Shown here: piece by piece, positions 24,740 through 32,656 of the stretch
How the letters are laid out: every line of letters begins with the position of its first letter
Position numbering within the stretch: position 1 is the stretch's first letter
Assembly (NCBI GenBank): GCA_965248775.1
Contig: OZ252150.1
Span: 868,001-932,000, forward strand
DNA length: 64,000 bases
Direction of reading: 5' to 3'
From: JBHHUI01 sp965248775
GTDB taxonomy: Bacteria > Chloroflexota > Anaerolineae > Anaerolineales > JBHHUI01
The notes under the pieces: generated by a model
The model's database searches: none
What the model was told of the DNA's origin: nothing
The model's input: only the letters and a program-made list of their open reading frames with translations
Translations under genes and position numbers: made by a program

Positions 24740-25522
24740 ATGAAAATCTCATTCCAAAAACTTATTGGGAATCCCGACCTTGGGATTGCGTTCTATTGGA
24801 AGATGACGATAGATGCTGATGCATCAATCCTAATCACAGACTATTTCATTCCAGAATTGTTTTATGATTATTTCTATATCCAAAGTGGAAAAATTCAAGT
24901 TATCGACACCAGTAATGAGGCGTGTTTCCAATTGCCCGAACATGCTCTTAAAACGCTCCACACCCACCGCATAACTCTCAACATTTCTGCCCCGCTTGTC
25001 CTGTATGGCACTCGTTTCAACCTAAAGTTCGCTGAAACATTTTGGCAACCTACCATCCCTTCCAATTCTTTTTTGGTAGAAAAATTGGTTACCGCCTCTG
25101 TCAACGATCTTCACGACTTCGCATCCCAAATATCGGCTACCGTTCAAAACAAGCGTTCAAGTAAAACGGTGGCCCCAATGTTTATGCAACCCTTGAAAGA
25201 AACAGTCTGGCTTTCTTCCTACTCAGTGCGTCATAAACACAGGTTGTACAAATCTGTTTTCGGCCTTAGCAAAAAGGAAATGATGGCCATTCAGAATGTG
25301 CATTCCTTTCTAGCCCAAACCTGTGATTTTTCTTCCCAAAGTCCGCATATCATTCAGTACGTCAACTCCGAAGTATTTTATGATCAACCCCATTTAAACC
25401 ATTCCTTCAAGAAAATGACTGGCTTTTCGCTTATGGACTATTTTGAAGCCCACACTATTATTCAAGACAATCTCATGGCCGCTTCTTACAATGAGATCTC
25501 AACCCCTACAGATACAATATAA
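24740..25522 (+). CDS. AraC-family transcriptional regulator
   Basis: 260 residues from the ATG at 24740 (a TTG directly before it is also in frame). The N-terminal ~130 residues form a ligand-binding-like domain without a match I can name; the C-terminal part is an AraC helix-turn-helix region: LSSYSVRHKHRLYKSVFGLS, then PHIIQYVNSEVFYDQPHLNH and FKKMTGFSLMDYFEAH, the usual second helix-turn-helix with the F-x-x-x-T-G-x-S motif. It is followed after 2 nt by a DUF1801 gene and then an SRPBCC gene. The codon usage and A+T content resemble Bacteroidota genes, which suggests transfer. It probably controls its own small operon. Confidence 0.75.
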   Translation: MKISFQKLIGNPDLGIAFYWKMTIDADASILITDYFIPELFYDYFYIQSGKIQVIDTSNEACFQLPEHALKTLHTHRITLNISAPLVLYGTRFNLKFAETFWQPTIPSNSFLVEKLVTASVNDLHDFASQISATVQNKRSSKTVAPMFMQPLKETVWLSSYSVRHKHRLYKSVFGLSKKEMMAIQNVHSFLAQTCDFSSQSPHIIQYVNSEVFYDQPHLNHSFKKMTGFSLMDYFEAHTIIQDNLMAASYNEISTPTDTI

Positions 25523-25524
25523 AT

Positions 25525-25884
25525 ATGACACATTTACCTTCTCGAAACGATATCGTCAATACCTACCTCAAAACGCTCCCTGAGAATATAGCTCCGCTCT
25601 TCTCGAAAATCCGCCTCTGCATTCTAGAGGCCGGCCCTGCCTTTAACGAAAGTATAAAATGGAAAGATTGCTTGGTTTACGGAACGAAGAATAACCACAT
25701 CCAAACCGTAGTTGGCAAAGGCAAAATCTCGCTGATATTTTTTAATGGCATCTCCCTCTTGGACGATTATGGGCTTTTAGAAGGTGATGGGAAGAAAACC
25801 CGCACGATGCGTATCACCTCTCTAGATTTCGATCAAGAGGCATTGAGGGGCTATGTCCAGCAAACCATTCAACTTGATAATTAA
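25525..25884 (+). CDS. DUF1801 (YdhG-like) domain protein
   Basis: 119 residues. LPENIAPLFSKIRLCILEAG, a following stretch with NESIKWKDCLVYGTKNNH, and the C-terminal ISLIFFNGISLLDD, with KKTRTMRITSLDF, match the DUF1801 family, small cytosolic proteins with no established reaction. It is translated directly after the AraC gene (2-nt gap) and lies 26 nt before the SRPBCC gene. In other bacteria such proteins are often found beside AraC regulators, so a shared role is likely but unknown. Confidence 0.75.
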   Translation: MTHLPSRNDIVNTYLKTLPENIAPLFSKIRLCILEAGPAFNESIKWKDCLVYGTKNNHIQTVVGKGKISLIFFNGISLLDDYGLLEGDGKKTRTMRITSLDFDQEALRGYVQQTIQLDN

Positions 25885-25910
25885 TTCCTACAAGTAACAA
25901 GATACCGAAA

Positions 25911-26330
25911 ATGAAAACTTATCGTGCCACAATTAAGATTCAGGCCGAACCTCAAATAATCTGGAACATATTATCAGATGGAGAAGGCTATCCAACTTGG
26001 GACCCAGGAATGGATCATATTGAAGGGCTTCTCGCTCTGGGTGAAAAGGTAAAAATTTTTACTAAAATCAGTCCAGAACAGGCTTTTCCAGTCGAGGTCA
26101 CTACTTTTGAATTTGGCGAAAGAATGGTCCTCATCGGGGGAATGCCAATGGGATTGTTTAAATCTGAGCGAACACACCTCTTGACTTCTGGAAAAAATGG
26201 GCAAACTACCTTTACAACCGTAGAAACCTTCAGCGGGTTACTATTACCTCTCTTTGGTAAGAAAATCCCTGATCTCACGGAGAACTTTGAAGCGTTTGTA
26301 GCTGGACTAAAGCAGCAGGCCGAAAAATAG
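25911..26330 (+). CDS. SRPBCC (START/AHSA1-like) protein
   Basis: 139 residues. N-terminal strand and helix IKIQAEPQIIWNILSDGEGY followed by PTWDPGMDHIEG, the central GEKVKIFTKI, and a C-terminal long helix (LTENFEAFVAGLKQQAEK) give the helix-grip fold of SRPBCC proteins, which hold hydrophobic ligands. No catalytic residues can be assigned. It is the last gene of the AraC-DUF1801-SRPBCC group and faces the next SRPBCC gene (26350-26796, opposite strand) with a 19-nt gap. Confidence 0.75.
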   Translation: MKTYRATIKIQAEPQIIWNILSDGEGYPTWDPGMDHIEGLLALGEKVKIFTKISPEQAFPVEVTTFEFGERMVLIGGMPMGLFKSERTHLLTSGKNGQTTFTTVETFSGLLLPLFGKKIPDLTENFEAFVAGLKQQAEK

Positions 26331-26349
26331 TTTCTCCGAATTAATTCCG

Positions 26350-26796
26350 TTAATCTGCGCTTTCCATGTGGGCTTTGAGATTGCGCAGGAGTGTTTCCGC
26401 GCTGCTCAGGTTTTTCGGTGCCAGGAACCGGGCGAGTAAACCGCCAATTAGCGGCACGGGCACAGTGTAGTCAGAGTGGAAAAGGACGCGCGTACCCCCT
26501 TCGACCTCTTCGAAATCCCAGGAAGTTGTGCTTTCAACGCCGCCCCGCGTTCGGTTGACGTTGCGCTGATTGGTCAGGCATAAGATCGTTTCGCTTTCGG
26601 CCTCGACTTTTCGTCCAGCCATTTTGTACGCCAGATTGAAAGTCTTACCTTTGCGACCATCTGGTAAAGATTTAACATTCCAAATTCCGTCCAAATTCGG
26701 CCAGATATCCACGAGCCGGGTTGGGTCTTTGACAATGAAGTCAAAGATCCTTTCGACTGGCGCAGCAATCACGATCTCGCTTTGAATAGATGCCAT
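26350..26796 (-). CDS. SRPBCC (polyketide cyclase-like) protein
   Basis: 148 residues. IVIAAPVERIFDFIVKDPTR, NVKSLPDGRKGKTFNLAYKM and STTSWDFEEVEGGTRVLFHS form the usual order of SRPBCC strands, with a C-terminal helix SAETLLRNLKAHMESA. It is distinct from the neighbouring SRPBCC gene, with low similarity by eye. No partner gene is visible on its strand. The G+C content is higher than that of the AraC group, closer to the resident genes. Confidence 0.75.
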   Translation of the reverse strand: MASIQSEIVIAAPVERIFDFIVKDPTRLVDIWPNLDGIWNVKSLPDGRKGKTFNLAYKMAGRKVEAESETILCLTNQRNVNRTRGGVESTTSWDFEEVEGGTRVLFHSDYTVPVPLIGGLLARFLAPKNLSSAETLLRNLKAHMESAD

Positions 26797-27134
26797 TGTT
26801 CATCCTTGTTGATTACCTGTTTCCCCCAATGCACTTCTATATGATAAGGGCGTCAGGCAGGTGATGATAAACTTTACCAAGGGATTTAAACTAAGGCAAT
26901 AAAATTTCACAGTCTCGATTACCTTGAACATATCCCAGATTGCCACATGATGATTGTATTCATCGTTGGAACGCTGCCGAATGGGTGTAAAAAGATCAAG
27001 AATCATAAAAAATACTCGTAAAGATGTTGATTCATGCCCCGAAAGTTTGTTGAACGCGACCATATCAATGGCAATAGACTTGTGGCATTATGCACATATG
27101 ATTTCAGAGAAGATCGTTGATAATTTAAAGCGTG
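26797..27134. other. Spacer before the lysine operon leader
   Basis: No convincing gene on either strand. It must hold the promoters of the minus-strand SRPBCC gene and of the lysine operon, but I cannot point to good -35/-10 boxes. Confidence 0.4.
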
Positions 27135-27236
27135 ATGAGTAAGTTTCCGAACAACGTTAAGCCGAAGGAATCAAAGAAGACCAATCCCATATTCCAGGGG
27201 TTGGCCTGTTTCGGTTTGTCTAAATTGAACGGATAG
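27135..27236 (+). CDS. Possible Lys-rich leader peptide of the lysine operon
   Basis: 33 codons, ATG at 27135 to TAG at 27234. Six of 33 residues are Lys, including a tandem pair (MSKFPNNVKPKESKKTNP). The stop lies 37 nt before a Rho-independent terminator and 99 nt before lysW. No good ribosome site is visible (AATTTAAAGCG). Leader-peptide attenuation is known for the Thermus thermophilus lysine cluster; the use here is inference. Confidence 0.4.
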   Translation: MSKFPNNVKPKESKKTNPIFQGLACFGLSKLNG

Positions 27237-27273
27237 AGCCACACCATCACCAAGTTTTTCTGGTGCATGTCAA

Positions 27274-27298
27274 CCCCGCCATTGAGCGGGGTTTTTTT
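27274..27298 (+). terminator. Rho-independent terminator / attenuator before lysW
   Basis: CCCCGC-CATTGA-GCGGGG followed by seven T. There is no plus-strand gene for more than 900 bp upstream that it could end, other than the putative leader, and lysW starts 37 nt later. That position argues for attenuation. Confidence 0.8.
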
Positions 27299-27335
27299 AT
27301 GAATAGGCCGGTGTGCCTACGGAAAGGAATCTATC

Positions 27336-27518
27336 ATGATTACAACTGTTTCTACTTCCACGGAGTGTCCCGAATGTGCGGGGCAAATCCAACTCACTGA
27401 TGTCGAGTTGGGCGAAATCCTGGTCTGTAATGATTGTGGGGTTGAGCTCGAAATTCGCAGCCTAACGCCGCTACAGATCGAGCTCGCGCCCGAGGAAGCC
27501 GAGGACTGGGGCGAATAA
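27336..27518 (+). CDS. lysW: LysW amino-group carrier protein
   Basis: 60-residue acidic carrier. Its C-terminal Glu is joined to the amino group of alpha-aminoadipate, which protects the intermediate and carries it through the next enzymes until lysine is released. It has the zinc-binding CPEC (11-14) and CNDC (31-34) pairs and the obligatory ending EDWGE. Length is normal. It is first in a ten-gene operon; its TAA overlaps the ATG of lysX (TAATG). GGAAAGGAATC before the ATG is the ribosome site. Confidence 0.97.
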   Translation: MITTVSTSTECPECAGQIQLTDVELGEILVCNDCGVELEIRSLTPLQIELAPEEAEDWGE

Positions 27519-28390
27519 TGCGCTTGGGCGTGCTCTTCACGCGATTGCGTGTCGAAGAGAAGTGGCTGTTTGCGGCGCTTGACGAGCGTGGACTGGATTA
27601 CGAGCGCCTTCTCGATAGCCAGGTCAGTTTCGATCTGACGAGCCCCTCTGCATGGGGCGAATACGATCTGATCTTTATCCGCAGCCTGAGCACCACACGT
27701 GGTCTCTATGCCGCGCAGGTACTCAACGCACGTGGGGTGCCGACGATCAACTCGTACGCGGTGATGGCTACATGCAATGACAAGATCGCCACAACGGCAG
27801 CCCTCACGAGCTCCGGCGTCCCACAGCCGCGCGGGCTCGTTGCTTTTGACACCGACATGGCCATCGCAAAGGGCGAAGAATTTGGTTATCCATACGTGGT
27901 CAAACCAGTGCAGGGTTCATGGGGACGCATGGTGGCGCGCATCAACGATCGAGACGCGGCGGAAGCCGTATTCGAACAACGCCGCTTCCTGGGCAGCGCA
28001 CAGCAACAGGTTTATTACCTGCAGGAATATATCGTGAAGCCGGAGCGCGACATCCGTGCCTTTGTTATCGGAGACGAGACGCCGGTGGCGATCTATCGCG
28101 AGTCCGAACATTGGATCACAAACACGGCTCGCGGGGCTAAGGCCAGCGAGTGTCCGGTCACTCCGGAAATGCACGCGCTTTGCCAGGCAGCCGCTGCGGC
28201 CTTGGGCGGCGGCGTACTTGCAATTGATCTATTCGAAGACCCTGAGCGTGGTTTGCTTGTCAACGAAGTGAACCACACAATGGAATATCACTCCACGGTA
28301 CCGCTCACCGGCGTCGACCTGCCCGGCCTGATCATCGATTACGCGCTGCAAAATCTCGAACCGCAAGCAGCTGAAAAGATGAGTGTGTAG
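27518..28390 (+). CDS. lysX: LysW-aminoadipate ligase LysX
   Basis: 290-residue ATP-grasp (RimK-like) ligase. It activates the C-terminal Glu of LysW with ATP and couples it to the amino group of alpha-aminoadipate. ATP-grasp motifs: VVKPVQGSWGRMVARI (about 127-142, ATP-binding loop), YLQEYIVKPERDIRAFVIG, the NTARGA loop near 202 and the metal-binding ending LLVNEVNHTMEYHST (about 246-260). The paralogue ArgX uses glutamate; the neighbouring homocitrate pathway genes argue for aminoadipate here, though some organisms use one enzyme for both. It overlaps lysW by one base. Confidence 0.93.
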   Translation: MRLGVLFTRLRVEEKWLFAALDERGLDYERLLDSQVSFDLTSPSAWGEYDLIFIRSLSTTRGLYAAQVLNARGVPTINSYAVMATCNDKIATTAALTSSGVPQPRGLVAFDTDMAIAKGEEFGYPYVVKPVQGSWGRMVARINDRDAAEAVFEQRRFLGSAQQQVYYLQEYIVKPERDIRAFVIGDETPVAIYRESEHWITNTARGAKASECPVTPEMHALCQAAAAALGGGVLAIDLFEDPERGLLVNEVNHTMEYHSTVPLTGVDLPGLIIDYALQNLEPQAAEKMSV

Positions 28391-28392
28391 CT

Positions 28393-29436
28393 GTGACGGC
28401 CAGGGTAACTATTGTCGGTGCCTCCGGCTATACCGGTGGGGAGCTGCTGCGTCTGATCCACGGCCATCCGGACTTGCAGGTAGGTCAAGTGATTTCCCGT
28501 TCGCGGGCCGGGCAGCCGGTGCATGCAGCGCATCCGAACCTGCGCGGGCAAGCATTGCCAAACTTCGATGATCCCAAGGCACTTGCAGCAGCCGACGTAC
28601 TGATCCTGGCACTCCCCCATGGAGAGGCGCAGCAGGACATTAAGAGATATGCTGGCCTGGCCGAGACCCTGATCGATCTCTCGGCAGACTTCAGGCTGCA
28701 AACCGATGAGGCCTACCAGCAATGGTACGGTCAACCGCATGCCACGCCCGCATGGCTCTCGCGTTTCACGTACGGGCTGCCCGAACTGAACCGGGAGGCC
28801 ATTCTCGCTGCACACTATGTAAGTGGTGTCGGCTGTAACGCAGCAGCCTCCATTCTGGCACTGCTCCCGCTTGTGCGCAGCAACCTGTTGCGCCCGGAGC
28901 GTCCGATCGTCGTGGAGGTAAAAGTCGGTTCCTCTGAAGGGGGTGCCAAACCGAATCCAGGCTCGCATCACCCGGCGCGCAGCGGCGTCGTGCGCAGCTA
29001 TGCGCCGGTGGGTCACCGCCATACGGCCGAGGTGCAACAGGCGTTCGGCGCGGCGGGGCCGGAAGTGCACCTGAGCTTGACGGCGGTTGAGATGGTGCGC
29101 GGTGCACTCGCGACGGCGCAGGCCTGGGTGCAGCCCGGCACGAGTGAGAAGGATCTGTGGCGTATATTCCGGGAAGTCTATGCAGACGAGCCATTTGTGC
29201 GCATTGTGCGTAGGCGGCGCGGTATACACCGGCGACCCGAACCGAAGCTGCTCGCTGGTAGCAACTTTGCAGACGTGAGCTTCGATCTGGACTCTGCTAC
29301 AGGCCGAGTCGTGGCGGTGTGCGCTATCGACAACCTGATGAAAGGTGCGGCCGGTAACGCCATGCAATGTTTGAACTTGATGCTGGGGCTCGACGAGCGT
29401 GCCGGTCTTGATTTTCCGGGGCTGCATCCGATATGA
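28393..29436 (+). CDS. lysY: LysW-aminoadipate semialdehyde dehydrogenase LysY (ArgC-like)
   Basis: 347 residues from a GTG start. NADPH-dependent reduction of LysW-bound aminoadipyl phosphate to the semialdehyde. Rossmann motif VTIVGASGYTGGELLRL at the N-terminus; catalytic Cys148 in VSGVGCNAAASILALLPL; the family His is likely in HHPARSG or GHRHTAEV (residues ~197-217). The sequence follows the ArgC family throughout; the assignment to LysW substrates comes from the operon. In this operon it precedes the kinase gene lysZ, whose ATG overlaps its stop (ATGA). Confidence 0.92.
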   Translation: MTARVTIVGASGYTGGELLRLIHGHPDLQVGQVISRSRAGQPVHAAHPNLRGQALPNFDDPKALAAADVLILALPHGEAQQDIKRYAGLAETLIDLSADFRLQTDEAYQQWYGQPHATPAWLSRFTYGLPELNREAILAAHYVSGVGCNAAASILALLPLVRSNLLRPERPIVVEVKVGSSEGGAKPNPGSHHPARSGVVRSYAPVGHRHTAEVQQAFGAAGPEVHLSLTAVEMVRGALATAQAWVQPGTSEKDLWRIFREVYADEPFVRIVRRRRGIHRRPEPKLLAGSNFADVSFDLDSATGRVVAVCAIDNLMKGAAGNAMQCLNLMLGLDERAGLDFPGLHPI

Positions 29437-30248
29437 ATCTCGAACCTGTAGTTGTCAAAATCGGTGGGGCAGCCGGCCTGCAATTGCCAGCCATCTGCGA
29501 GGACATCGCCGACCTTGTGCGTAGCGGGATGCAGATTATTCTGGTGCATGGCGGCTCCGCACAAGCGACGGAACTGGGGGAGCAACTGGGCTATCCGCCG
29601 CGTTTTGTCACATCTGTCAGCGGGCACAGCAGCCGCTTCACAGACGCGCGCACGCTCGAGATATTTCTCATGGCGACCGGTTTGTTGAACCGCCGCATTG
29701 TGGCCCAATTGCAACAACTGGGTATAAATGCCGCCGGACTAAGCGGTTTGGACGGAAAGCTTTTATTGGCTGACCGCAAGGACACGCTGCGCATCGTCGA
29801 TAACGGCAAACGAAAGATTCTACGCGGGGACAACTCTGGCTCAATTCGGGTGGTCGACGCGACCCCAATTCGGGCGTGGCTGGCCGCCGACCTCCTGCCG
29901 GTGGTCGCGCCGGTTGCCATTTCAGAGGCAGGCGAGCCGCTTAATGTCGATGGCGACCGTGCCGCCGCTCGTATTGCTGCGGCGCTTCGGGTGGGACGCT
30001 TTGTCATTCTCACGAACGTGCCCGGACTGCTGCGCGATATCGCCGACGAATCGAGTCGTGTCCCACAGCTGTCGGCCAACGAACTTGATGCGGCGCTTGA
30101 GAACCTTGCCAGGGGACGTATGAAACGAAAGCTGATCGGCGTGCGCGAGGCTATCGATGGTGGAGTCGCAAAGGTAACCCTGGCCGATGGGCGCATTGAG
30201 CGGCCTCTCACGCGCGCACTGGCGGGTGAAGGGACGGTGATCCAGTGA
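29433..30248 (+). CDS. lysZ: LysW-aminoadipate kinase LysZ (ArgB-like)
   Basis: 271-residue amino-acid kinase that phosphorylates the side-chain carboxylate of LysW-bound aminoadipate with ATP. Visible: VVKIGGAAGLQLPAICEDIA (phosphate loop with Lys), IILVHGGSAQATELGEQLG, RIVDNGKRKILRGDNSGSIR in the middle, NVDGDRAAARIAAALRV near residue 175, and a KLIGVREAIDGGVAKVTLADGR ending with the conserved Lys. It is translationally coupled on both sides (ATGA with lysY, GTGA with lysJ). Confidence 0.92.
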   Translation: MNLEPVVVKIGGAAGLQLPAICEDIADLVRSGMQIILVHGGSAQATELGEQLGYPPRFVTSVSGHSSRFTDARTLEIFLMATGLLNRRIVAQLQQLGINAAGLSGLDGKLLLADRKDTLRIVDNGKRKILRGDNSGSIRVVDATPIRAWLAADLLPVVAPVAISEAGEPLNVDGDRAAARIAAALRVGRFVILTNVPGLLRDIADESSRVPQLSANELDAALENLARGRMKRKLIGVREAIDGGVAKVTLADGRIERPLTRALAGEGTVIQ

Positions 30249-31432
30249 GCAGCAATCAATTTGCAATCTCAGATCTGCGTTCTCTGGAAGACATACACAC
30301 GAGTGGCGTATATCCCAAGCGATCACCAGTCATCGTGCGCGGCGAAGGTGCGCGTGTTTGGGATAGTGACGGACGCGAGTACATCGACTGCGTGGCCGGT
30401 CACGGCGTGGCCAACCTAGGCCATTGCCATCCTGCCGTCGTGCAGGCCGTGACCGAGCAAGCGAACCGATTAATCACGTGCCCAGAAATCTTCTACAACG
30501 ACCAGCGCGCGCAGTTGCTGGCCCGCCTGTCCGAGCTGGCCCCATCTGGCCTCTCACGCGCCTTCCTTTGCAATTCGGGCGCGGAGGCTGTGGAAGCGGC
30601 CATGAAGTTCGCGCGGTTCGCGACTGGGCGCACGCAAATTGTCAGCACAATGCGCAGTTTCCACGGACGCACATACGGCGCGCTCTCACTCACCGGGCAA
30701 GGCAAGTATCGCAAACAGTTCGAACCGCTCGTGCCGGACGTCGAGCATGTGCCATACAACAATCTTGATGCGCTAGCCAACTCGGTCAGCGCGCACACAG
30801 CAGCTGTGATTTTGGAAATCGTGCAGGGTGAGGGTGGGGTGCGACCGGCCAGCAACGAATACTTACTTGTGGCACAGGAATTGTGCCGGCAACACGGTGC
30901 GCTTCTCATTATCGATGAGGTGCAGACTGGTCTGGGGCGCACGGGTCGGTTACTTGCATGCGAGCACGCCGGACTTGAACCCGACTTGCTATGCCTGGCC
31001 AAATCGCTGGCCGGCGGTCTGCCAATGGGTGCGACCTTATTTGGCGAGCAAGTTGGGGAGCTTCCAACCGGCGCGCACGCTTCGACATTTGGCGGTAATC
31101 CACTCGCATGCGCTGCCGCGTTAGCAACCCTCGATGTTTTGGTAAGCGAAGCGCTACCGCAACGTGCGGAGCAGTTGGGTGCGGAACTCATGGCGCAGCT
31201 TCAGCAAGCCAGCCTACCGGTCGTACGTGAGGTTCGTGGACTGGGTCTCATGATCGGGCTGGAACTCAAACGGAAAGTAACGCCAATTCTGAAAGCACTA
31301 CAGGAGCGCGGCGTCCTTGCGCTCCCGGCCGGCGCGACTGTACTGCGCTTACTGCCGCCGCTGGTTATCGAGGCGGCCGAGCTTGAAATCGTGGCCGACA
31401 ACATTCAAGAGGTGCTAACCGCGCCGGGCTAG
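30245..31432 (+). CDS. lysJ: LysW-lysine aminotransferase LysJ (ArgD-like)
   Basis: 395 residues, GTG start overlapping the lysZ stop. Class III PLP aminotransferase that converts LysW-bound aminoadipate semialdehyde to LysW-lysine with glutamate as donor. PLP features: CNSGAEAVEAAMKFAR (about 109-124), MRSFHGRTYGALSLTG, LLIIDEVQTGLGRTG with Asp224, and the PLP lysine Lys253 in CLAKSLAGGLPMGAT. Full length without lesions. It is followed 12 nt later by homocitrate synthase. Confidence 0.93.
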   Translation: MSSNQFAISDLRSLEDIHTSGVYPKRSPVIVRGEGARVWDSDGREYIDCVAGHGVANLGHCHPAVVQAVTEQANRLITCPEIFYNDQRAQLLARLSELAPSGLSRAFLCNSGAEAVEAAMKFARFATGRTQIVSTMRSFHGRTYGALSLTGQGKYRKQFEPLVPDVEHVPYNNLDALANSVSAHTAAVILEIVQGEGGVRPASNEYLLVAQELCRQHGALLIIDEVQTGLGRTGRLLACEHAGLEPDLLCLAKSLAGGLPMGATLFGEQVGELPTGAHASTFGGNPLACAAALATLDVLVSEALPQRAEQLGAELMAQLQQASLPVVREVRGLGLMIGLELKRKVTPILKALQERGVLALPAGATVLRLLPPLVIEAAELEIVADNIQEVLTAPG

Positions 31433-31444
31433 TAGACAAACAAT

Positions 31445-32641
31445 ATGTCATTACAATTATTTGCTATTATCGAGAGTACCTTGCGGGAGGGGGAGCAGTT
31501 CGTCGGGGCGGATTTTTCATCCGACGACAAGCTTGAAATCGCAGGTGCCTTAGACGACTTCGGCGTAGAATACATCGAGGTCACTTCGCCGTGCGCCTCG
31601 CCGCAGTCGCAGCGCGATTGCGAAGCGTTGGCGCGGCTTAAGCTCAGAGCACGTGTGCTGACCCACATCCGCTGCCATATGGAAGATGCCCGCATAGCGC
31701 TGGATACCGGGGTCGACGGTATCGATATCGTCATCGGAACATCTTCCTACTTGCGCGAGTTCAGCCACGGCAAAGCCATTGGTGAGATCATCGAACTTGC
31801 GGCCGAGGTACTCTCTTTCATCCGCAGCCAGGCGCCCGATATCGAACTGCGTTTTTCAACAGAGGACTCATTCCGCAGCGCCCCGGCAGACTTGTTACGC
31901 GTGTATCTTGCTGTTGACCAGCTGGGCGTCGTCAACCGTTTTGGCATCGCTGACACGGTGGGCGTGGCCACGCCGCGCGAGGTATACAAACTGGTGCGTA
32001 CGCTGCGCGAACTGACCGGTGCCGACATCGAGTTCCACGGCCACAACGATACAGGCTGCGCCGTCGCGAACAGCTACGCAGCGCTGGAGGCTGGTGCGAC
32101 CCACATCGACACCAGCGTGCTCGGTATCGGCGAGCGCAACGGTATCACCCCATTGGCGGGCATTATCGCGCGCATGTATGCCTGCGACCGTGAGCTGGTC
32201 ATAGGTAAGTATCGGCTCGATCAGCTGCGAATTCTTACCCAGTTGATAGCGGACAAAGTGGGCATCGCTGTGCCCTTCAATCACTACATCACCGGCATGA
32301 CGGCTTTCACGCACAAGGCCGGTATCCACGCCAAGGCCATCCTGAACAATCCGGAGACCTACGAAATCCTTGATCCGCACGACTTTGGCCTCACCCGCTA
32401 CATTTCGATTGGGCACAAGTTGACTGGCTGGAATGCGATGCAAGATCGCGCCTCCCAACTTGGCCTGGTGCTGGGGGAAGTGCAGTTGCGCGCCGTCACG
32501 CAGCACATCAAAGCATTAGCCGACCACAAGCAGCTCACGCTCGACGATGTCGATCAGATTCTGCACCACTGGGCTGAAAATGGGGGATCGCCGCCTCCTG
32601 GGAGCGAACTGGTCGATCGTGAGACGGTCACCTCTGTCTGA
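31445..32641 (+). CDS. lysS: Homocitrate synthase
   Basis: 398 residues. Condenses acetyl-CoA with 2-oxoglutarate to homocitrate, the first committed step of the aminoadipate route. DRE-TIM barrel: ESTLREGEQFVGADFSSDDK, RFSTEDSFRSAPADLL, the metal-binding HGHNDTGCAVANSYAALEAG and VLGIGERNGITPLAG, and a C-terminal THKAGIHAKAILNNPETYE block typical of homocitrate synthase and isopropylmalate synthase relatives, here lacking the LeuA regulatory domain. The ATG at 31445 has no strong ribosome site. The symbol follows the common lysS/lys20 use. Confidence 0.92.
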   Translation: MSLQLFAIIESTLREGEQFVGADFSSDDKLEIAGALDDFGVEYIEVTSPCASPQSQRDCEALARLKLRARVLTHIRCHMEDARIALDTGVDGIDIVIGTSSYLREFSHGKAIGEIIELAAEVLSFIRSQAPDIELRFSTEDSFRSAPADLLRVYLAVDQLGVVNRFGIADTVGVATPREVYKLVRTLRELTGADIEFHGHNDTGCAVANSYAALEAGATHIDTSVLGIGERNGITPLAGIIARMYACDRELVIGKYRLDQLRILTQLIADKVGIAVPFNHYITGMTAFTHKAGIHAKAILNNPETYEILDPHDFGLTRYISIGHKLTGWNAMQDRASQLGLVLGEVQLRAVTQHIKALADHKQLTLDDVDQILHHWAENGGSPPPGSELVDRETVTSV

Positions 32642-32656
32642 ACGCGAGCGTAATCG

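Noticed and set aside
27149..27155. GTTAAGC as an attC R' box
   Set aside because: Falls inside the putative leader peptide, with no partner box and no paired arms; chance match to a loose consensus. The same holds for GTTAGGT over the stop codon at 14541.
28339..29427. 362-codon minus-strand frame
   Set aside because: Complement of lysY with Cys/His/Arg-rich random-like content.
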